Positions 60,733 through 64,000 of a stretch of DNA of 64,000 nucleotides are shown here, one piece after another. Within the stretch, counting starts at the first letter, position 1; the number at the start of each line of letters is the position of its first letter. Source of the stretch: a virus; IMG/VR virus record IMGVR_UViG_3300048838_000628, positions 18,024 to 82,023 of that record; one strand, given 5' to 3'. The notes under the pieces are model-generated. The model was given only the letters and a program-made list of their open reading frames with translations, made no database searches and had not been told where the DNA came from. A program made the translations under genes and the position numbers.

Positions 60733-60953
60733 AACGCACATATCGCGTGTGCTATCCAGCTAAAGAAGCAAATAAAGAAAAAGCGAGAACAAAGATAGAA
60801 AATACTTTTAACTCCTATGAGAGCTTAAAATATTTGGGTGTTAAAGATGGGCACCATGAATTTCTCATGGAGACGACTGTAGCTAATCATTATGGTATAT
60901 ATAACATGAATAATTCAAGAGATTACGTACAACTAAAAAGCTTTAGTGCTTGA
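60729..60953 (+). CDS. Hypothetical protein
   Basis: A 74-residue protein (ATGA overlap), strand-helix-strand, with KDGHHEFLMETT in the middle. Its TGA stop lies in the next promoter's -35 box, as at 57965. Confidence 0.55.
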   Translation: MKRTYRVCYPAKEANKEKARTKIENTFNSYESLKYLGVKDGHHEFLMETTVANHYGIYNMNNSRDYVQLKSFSA

Positions 60954-60978
60954 CAGCAAACTCGTCCTGTGGTACACT
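60950..60978 (+). promoter_or_regulatory. Sigma70-like promoter
   Basis: TTGACA at 60950-60955, 17-nt spacer ending TGTGG, TACACT at 60973-60978, 35 nt before ATG 61013. It drives the transcript carrying the Thr, Gln and Ile tRNAs. Confidence 0.8.
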
Positions 60979-61012
60979 GGTGTTGTAGTTCGTTCACAAG
61001 AAAGAGGATATA

Positions 61013-61261
61013 ATGAATTTACATACCTATACCGATGAAGAAATTGAGAATATTCTGAATGAAAATGAAGAACTTGTTGCTATTTTTGCTCTACCAGAAG
61101 ATGAGCTAAAACATACCGATCACTTTGTTAGCAGAAAGACGGCTAAATTTATGGCGCTAAAATCTGTTAGAGACTATTTGTACAAACGTCACAAATTGAT
61201 TTGTTTCGCTTATCCTATGTCTTATAAGGATTCTACAATCCGTTTATCAGACGGGGCTTAA
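61013..61261 (+). CDS. Hypothetical protein, paralogue of 61715
   Basis: An 82-residue protein, AAAGAGG upstream. SRKTAKFMALKSVRDYLYKRH followed by a strand aligns in layout with SEELFNLLSEQVVKDYLNEKH in the 61715 product. Function unknown. Confidence 0.6.
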   Translation: MNLHTYTDEEIENILNENEELVAIFALPEDELKHTDHFVSRKTAKFMALKSVRDYLYKRHKLICFAYPMSYKDSTIRLSDGA

Positions 61262-61340
61262 ATCTAACCATGGGTTGTATGTTATCCCATGACTTAGGGT
61301 ATATGATGAAAAAAACATAACCATTAATTAGTTTGTAGTG

Positions 61341-61370
61341 TTTTCCAGCAGGTTAAAATCTGTTGGAAAA
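61341..61370 (+). other. Hairpin directly before tRNA-Thr
   Basis: An 11-bp stem TTTTCCAGCAG/CTGTTGGAAAA (one G-U) with an 8-nt loop ends one base before the tRNA acceptor. It may guide tRNA 5' processing or insulate the tRNA from the upstream mRNA. No U run follows. Confidence 0.6.
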
Positions 61371-61371
61371 T

Positions 61372-61443
61372 GCCATCGTAGTTTAATTGGCAGAACAACT
61401 GTTTTGTGAATAGTTGGTACGGGTTCAAATCCTGTCGATGGCT
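61372..61443 (+). tRNA. tRNA-Thr (anticodon UGU)
   Basis: Acceptor GCCATCG/CGATGGC with discriminator T; D stem GTTT/GAAC; anticodon stem ACTGT/ATAGT with loop TTTGTGA (anticodon TGT, 61405-61407); T arm ACGGG-TTCAAAT-CCTGT. It reads ACA. Confidence 0.85.
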
Positions 61444-61478
61444 TTAAGGTTAATTTAAGGTTAAAAGGAAATAAAAAA

Positions 61479-61715
61479 ATGAACGAGATTACATTCGCAG
61501 ACTTACATAACAAGTGTTATAACTATACTTTAAGTAAAGATAATTTTGATAACGGTACGTTTCTTGAAATCGATGAAAAAGAGGAAGGAACGCTGTGCAA
61601 TTTATTTGTTGTCGGCGAAGTAATTGATTTTCTTGGAATAAAAATGCGCTGTACACAAAATTATGTTTGTACTGATTTATATAAGCAAACAAATATTTAT
61701 TTGGAGGTGATCTGA
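61479..61715 (+). CDS. Hypothetical acidic protein
   Basis: A 78-residue protein, AAAAGGAA upstream of the ATG. Starts TFADLHNKCYNYTLSKDN-like and strand-rich after; four Cys. Overlaps the next ATG by one base. Function unknown. Confidence 0.58.
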   Translation: MNEITFADLHNKCYNYTLSKDNFDNGTFLEIDEKEEGTLCNLFVVGEVIDFLGIKMRCTQNYVCTDLYKQTNIYLEVI

Positions 61716-62002
61716 TGCCGCTTGTAGTGAACCGAAACTGGAAAGAAGATTTTATTCAAAAAGTAGAGAATAACGTCGAACTTCAAAAAATTGTTTCAGG
61801 CAGACCTTTTCGTAAAGATGGGCACGGAATAAGCGAAGAGCTTTTTAATCTGTTATCAGAACAGGTTGTAAAAGATTATCTAAACGAAAAACATGGCCTA
61901 GATATTGAAGTAGATATTCGTTGGGCACAAACACGTGAAATTATTGGATATAGGCTGAAAATCAGAGATTTTCAAGAGTTAAATAAGTTAAAGAGAGATT
62001 GA
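61715..62002 (+). CDS. Hypothetical protein, paralogue of 61013
   Basis: A 95-residue protein with GGAGGTG upstream. Helix SEQVVKDYLNEKHGL followed by strands (IEVDIRWAQT) mirrors the 61013 product. Ends just before the tRNA-Gln gene. Function unknown. Confidence 0.6.
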   Translation: MPLVVNRNWKEDFIQKVENNVELQKIVSGRPFRKDGHGISEELFNLLSEQVVKDYLNEKHGLDIEVDIRWAQTREIIGYRLKIRDFQELNKLKRD

Positions 62003-62007
62003 TTACT

Positions 62008-62079
62008 AACTCTGTGGTGTAATGGCTAACATTCTTGCCTTTGAAGCAAGTGATTCTGGTTCGAGTCCAGACAGGGTTG
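62008..62079 (+). tRNA. tRNA-Gln (anticodon UUG)
   Basis: Acceptor AACTCTG/CAGGGTT, discriminator G; anticodon stem CTTGC/GCAAG with loop CTTTGAA (anticodon TTG, 62041-62043); T loop TTCGAGT. It reads CAA. Confidence 0.88.
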
Positions 62080-62083
62080 CTAA

Positions 62084-62120
62084 GGGGCTGTAGCTCAATG
62101 GCAGAGTACGGTGTAAAAGA
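62084..62120 (+). pseudogene. Decayed tRNA, 5' half only
   Basis: GGGGCTGTAGCTCAATGGCA and the following GAGT form a normal tRNA acceptor 5' strand, positions 8-9 and D arm. The anticodon arm, T arm and acceptor 3' strand are missing before the next tRNA starts at 62136. A tRNA remnant left by deletion or recombination within the cluster. Confidence 0.65.
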
Positions 62121-62135
62121 GTTCTAGTTGTTTAA

Positions 62136-62208
62136 GCGGGCATGGTGTAACGGTCAAGCACAAACGTCTTATATACGTTTAGTTCCAGTTCAATTCTGGA
62201 TGCCCGTA
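62136..62208 (+). tRNA. tRNA-Ile (anticodon UAU)
   Basis: Acceptor GCGGGCA/TGCCCGT (first pair G-U), D stem GTGT/GCAC, anticodon stem AACGT/ACGTT with loop CTTATAT (anticodon TAT, 62170-62172), T arm TCCAG-TTCAATT-CTGGA. It reads the rare Ile codon AUA directly. Confidence 0.83.
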
Positions 62209-62230
62209 TTATTGAAAATCAGGTGAGTTT

Positions 62231-62779
62231 ATGAAAATTTGCTTAAATTGCGGTAAAGAAATTGGTAGTAAATGGAACTCTGTATTTTGTTCTAAAGATT
62301 GCTATTATAAATTTATGAAAAAAGATAATGATAGCAAAACTTGCATAAATTGCGGTATAAAAACCGATAAAAAGTTTTGTACGAAAAAGTGTTATAACGA
62401 ATTTATTAAAAATTACAAACTGAAATTATACTGTAAAAATTGTAACAAGCAATTATTAGGGCGTCGAATAACAAGTTTTTGCGACAGAAATTGTTATAAA
62501 AACTATTATAAAGAAAAAATAAACACTTTTTTTACAAAAAATTCTAAACATAATAGAGGCCACTTAAAAGACAAAATTATAGAATTTAAACTTCTAAATT
62601 ATTCATGTGAAGCTTGCGGTAATAATGGTGAATGGAATGGCAAGCCGTTAGTTTTGCAACTAGACCATGTTAACGGCAATAACACAGATAATAGATTGGA
62701 AAATTTAAGATTCCTTTGTCCAAATTGTCATACTCAGACAGATACTTTTGTTGGTAAAAATAGAAGAAAAAAGAAATAA
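62231..62779 (+). CDS. HNH endonuclease with repeated zinc fingers
   Basis: A 182-residue protein with CAGGTG before the ATG. Three N-terminal C-x2-C...C-x3-C knuckles (CLNCGKEI..FCSKDCY; CINCGIKTDKKFCTKKCY; CKNCNKQL..FCDRNCY) precede an HNH core (YSCEACGNNG, LQLDHVNGNNTDNRLENL, FLCPNCHTQT). It is a free-standing homing endonuclease next to the tRNA cluster, unrelated in layout to the two portal-flanking HNH genes. Confidence 0.9.
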   Translation: MKICLNCGKEIGSKWNSVFCSKDCYYKFMKKDNDSKTCINCGIKTDKKFCTKKCYNEFIKNYKLKLYCKNCNKQLLGRRITSFCDRNCYKNYYKEKINTFFTKNSKHNRGHLKDKIIEFKLLNYSCEACGNNGEWNGKPLVLQLDHVNGNNTDNRLENLRFLCPNCHTQTDTFVGKNRRKKK

Positions 62780-62819
62780 ATTTCCGGTACGCTCCACTAT
62801 TGTTATTTAGGAGGTTAAA

Positions 62820-63215
62820 ATGAGTAAAGTTCTAGTTAATTTCGATCATCCAATTGCAGATTTTGAACTAAATTACGAATATCATAGAAGTAAAATAAAA
62901 AGAGGATATGATTTTATTTATGAAAACAAATATTCTATTGAGTATTCTATTTCGCTTTTTCAGGTTACTATAACTTATGTAGATAAACTTCATCCTGATC
63001 GTTGGGTTTCATGGGGGGATAATTACTATAAAACCTTTGTAGTAAAGTACAAAGTCGTGGATGGCAAAATTGTCATTCAAGAAAACAAAATTAAAGATTT
63101 AGAACTATACAACGAAAAACAATTTGTAATTCACGATTTTGTTCTTTCTAATCCTGTCATTACTAACGCTATGTTGGAAATTAATGAGATCGCTAGAAAA
63201 AGGTTGGGGGTATAA
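62820..63215 (+). CDS. Hypothetical protein
   Basis: A 131-residue protein, GGAGG upstream of the ATG. Beta-rich with many Tyr (YSISLFQVTITYVDKLHP). No motif recognised. Confidence 0.62.
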   Translation: MSKVLVNFDHPIADFELNYEYHRSKIKRGYDFIYENKYSIEYSISLFQVTITYVDKLHPDRWVSWGDNYYKTFVVKYKVVDGKIVIQENKIKDLELYNEKQFVIHDFVLSNPVITNAMLEINEIARKRLGV

Positions 63216-63216
63216 G

Positions 63217-63849
63217 ATGAAAAATTTTGAATATAGTTCAGATAGTAATGATTTTGAATGGGATATTGAATATCTAAAAGATCATGACCGTGATTACTAC
63301 TATGAATTGTTAAACGCAAGTAAGGCCGCAGAAGAAGTTGCAGAGTTGCTAGAAAAAGCAGATTGTTTCTTACATCTACACGCAATGATAGATCGCGACG
63401 ATGTCTCTATTGGTTTCACTTTTTATTATAATGACGATCTTGCCGACAAAGTTCATCATGTTTGCAAATACACGCCGCCGTTCGATCCAGATTTTGAACA
63501 CGTACCTGTTAAATCTTTTTCTTATTTTCAAGAAGATTTTGAGGATGATAGAAAGTTTAAATATATTCTTTCTTCAAGCGAAATTCTTCCCGATATTGAT
63601 TTAGAACGTTTTATCAAAAAAGTTCTTGATTATATTGATGAAGAAGATCGTTGTGTTGAGTGTAATATACGCAGTAAAAAATATGGCGATTATTGCCGTT
63701 CTTGCGCAGTAAAATATGATGGCGCTGGAACTGGCGCAGAGCTGCTTTACCTTGAGAAAAAAGTACAAGAACTTGGTACTAAAGTAGGTTGTGAAAGCAC
63801 CGATCCAGAAGAAATTCTTGATTATGTTTCACGGCATATGGGAGGATAA
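63217..63849 (+). CDS. Hypothetical protein with C-terminal zinc ribbon
   Basis: A 210-residue acidic protein from ATG 63217, right after the previous stop; the upstream open frame belongs to that gene's region. Near residues 147-163 CVECNIRSKKYGDYCRSCA forms a four-Cys zinc ribbon. A helical tail follows. Probably binds nucleic acid or protein; function unknown. Confidence 0.65.
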   Translation: MKNFEYSSDSNDFEWDIEYLKDHDRDYYYELLNASKAAEEVAELLEKADCFLHLHAMIDRDDVSIGFTFYYNDDLADKVHHVCKYTPPFDPDFEHVPVKSFSYFQEDFEDDRKFKYILSSSEILPDIDLERFIKKVLDYIDEEDRCVECNIRSKKYGDYCRSCAVKYDGAGTGAELLYLEKKVQELGTKVGCESTDPEEILDYVSRHMGG

Positions 63850-63850
63850 A

Positions 63851-64000
63851 ATGGACTATTATAAATATCACTATTCTAACAATCCAGAACTGAAACTTGA
63901 TGATCTAGTATTTGATATAACGCCCTACCCTATTCGCAATAAGCCTAAACGTGGATTTTGGACTTCAGATGATAGTTGGAGAGAATGGTGCGAAGGTGAA
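63851..64000 (+). CDS. Hypothetical protein, 5' part only
   Basis: Starts at ATG 63851 with GGAGG upstream and is open to the end of the window (50 codons). Tyr/Asp-rich; no motif recognised. Confidence 0.6.
   Translation, partial: MDYYKYHYSNNPELKLDDLVFDITPYPIRNKPKRGFWTSDDSWREWCEGE

Noticed and set aside
1-64000. Stop-codon recoding of the phage genome
   Set aside because: TAA, TAG and TGA all end genes with normal overlaps, and the UAA-anticodon tRNA reads the Leu codon UUA, not a stop codon.
1-64000. Temperate lifestyle
   Set aside because: No integrase, repressor, excisionase or attachment site is recognisable, though the genome may extend beyond the window.

Overview
The window is a contiguous part of the genome of a tailed, double-stranded DNA phage, most likely a lytic siphovirus with a very long non-contractile tail. 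The evidence is a full head-packaging-tail module (TerS, TerL, portal, protease/scaffold, major capsid, tail tube, 2370-residue tape measure, distal tail proteins, fibres, lysis genes), no sheath gene, and no integrase or repressor. A phage-encoded DNA polymerase III alpha subunit, a DnaB-type helicase and a DnaG-type primase suggest a largely self-reliant replisome. The host cannot be named. An LLH-type holin, SH3b/C39 and glycosidase lysis enzymes without recognisable i-/o-spanins, and sigma70-like promoters fit a bacterium with accessible peptidoglycan. The phage is AT-rich while some segments are clearly GC-richer, and all four tRNAs read A-ending codons, which suggests a host of higher GC content than the phage.

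Layout: (1) 1-14309, plus strand. A tightly overlapping early/replication operon holds four small proteins, Pol III alpha, a putative pyrimidine-dimer glycosylase, helicase, primase, two adenine methyltransferases, a membrane protein, ThyX, dUTPase, small proteins, a GIY-YIG homing endonuclease, a DUF5664-type dNTP pyrophosphohydrolase and a pentapeptide-repeat protein. It ends at a bidirectional terminator (14316-14339). (2) 49848-14345, minus strand. This late operon is read right to left from a sigma70-like promoter at 49877-49905, which has three copies of a 7-bp motif at exact 19-bp spacing beside it. The order is TerS, TerL (with an intein), HNH, portal, HNH, protease/scaffold, capsid, small head proteins, a GC-rich insert with a LamG/BNR_4 protein, an SGNH hydrolase, connector-type proteins, tail tube, chaperones, tape measure, Dit/Tal-like proteins, two fibres, coiled-coil membrane protein, holin and two lysis enzymes. 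(3) 50050-53600, plus strand. Unknown genes of GC-richer composition, mostly as short transcription units with their own promoters or terminators, look like highly expressed early host-interaction genes. (4) 53637-64000, plus strand. About 35 very small AT-rich genes, many of them membrane or paralogous proteins, carry promoters, four tRNAs (Leu-UAA, Thr-UGU, Gln-UUG, Ile-UAU), a decayed tRNA half and an HNH endonuclease.

The most noteworthy items are a probable class 3 (non-nucleophilic residue 1) LAGLIDADG intein inside the TerL Walker A motif; a portal gene bracketed by two related HNH endonucleases; capsid and tail-tube proteins that each carry an extra surface domain (Ig-like, Asp-box propeller-like); a compositionally foreign BNR_4 gene next to an SGNH gene that has lost a normal start; and tandem early paralogues in which the Trp codon of a C-terminal signature supplies the start codon of the next gene.
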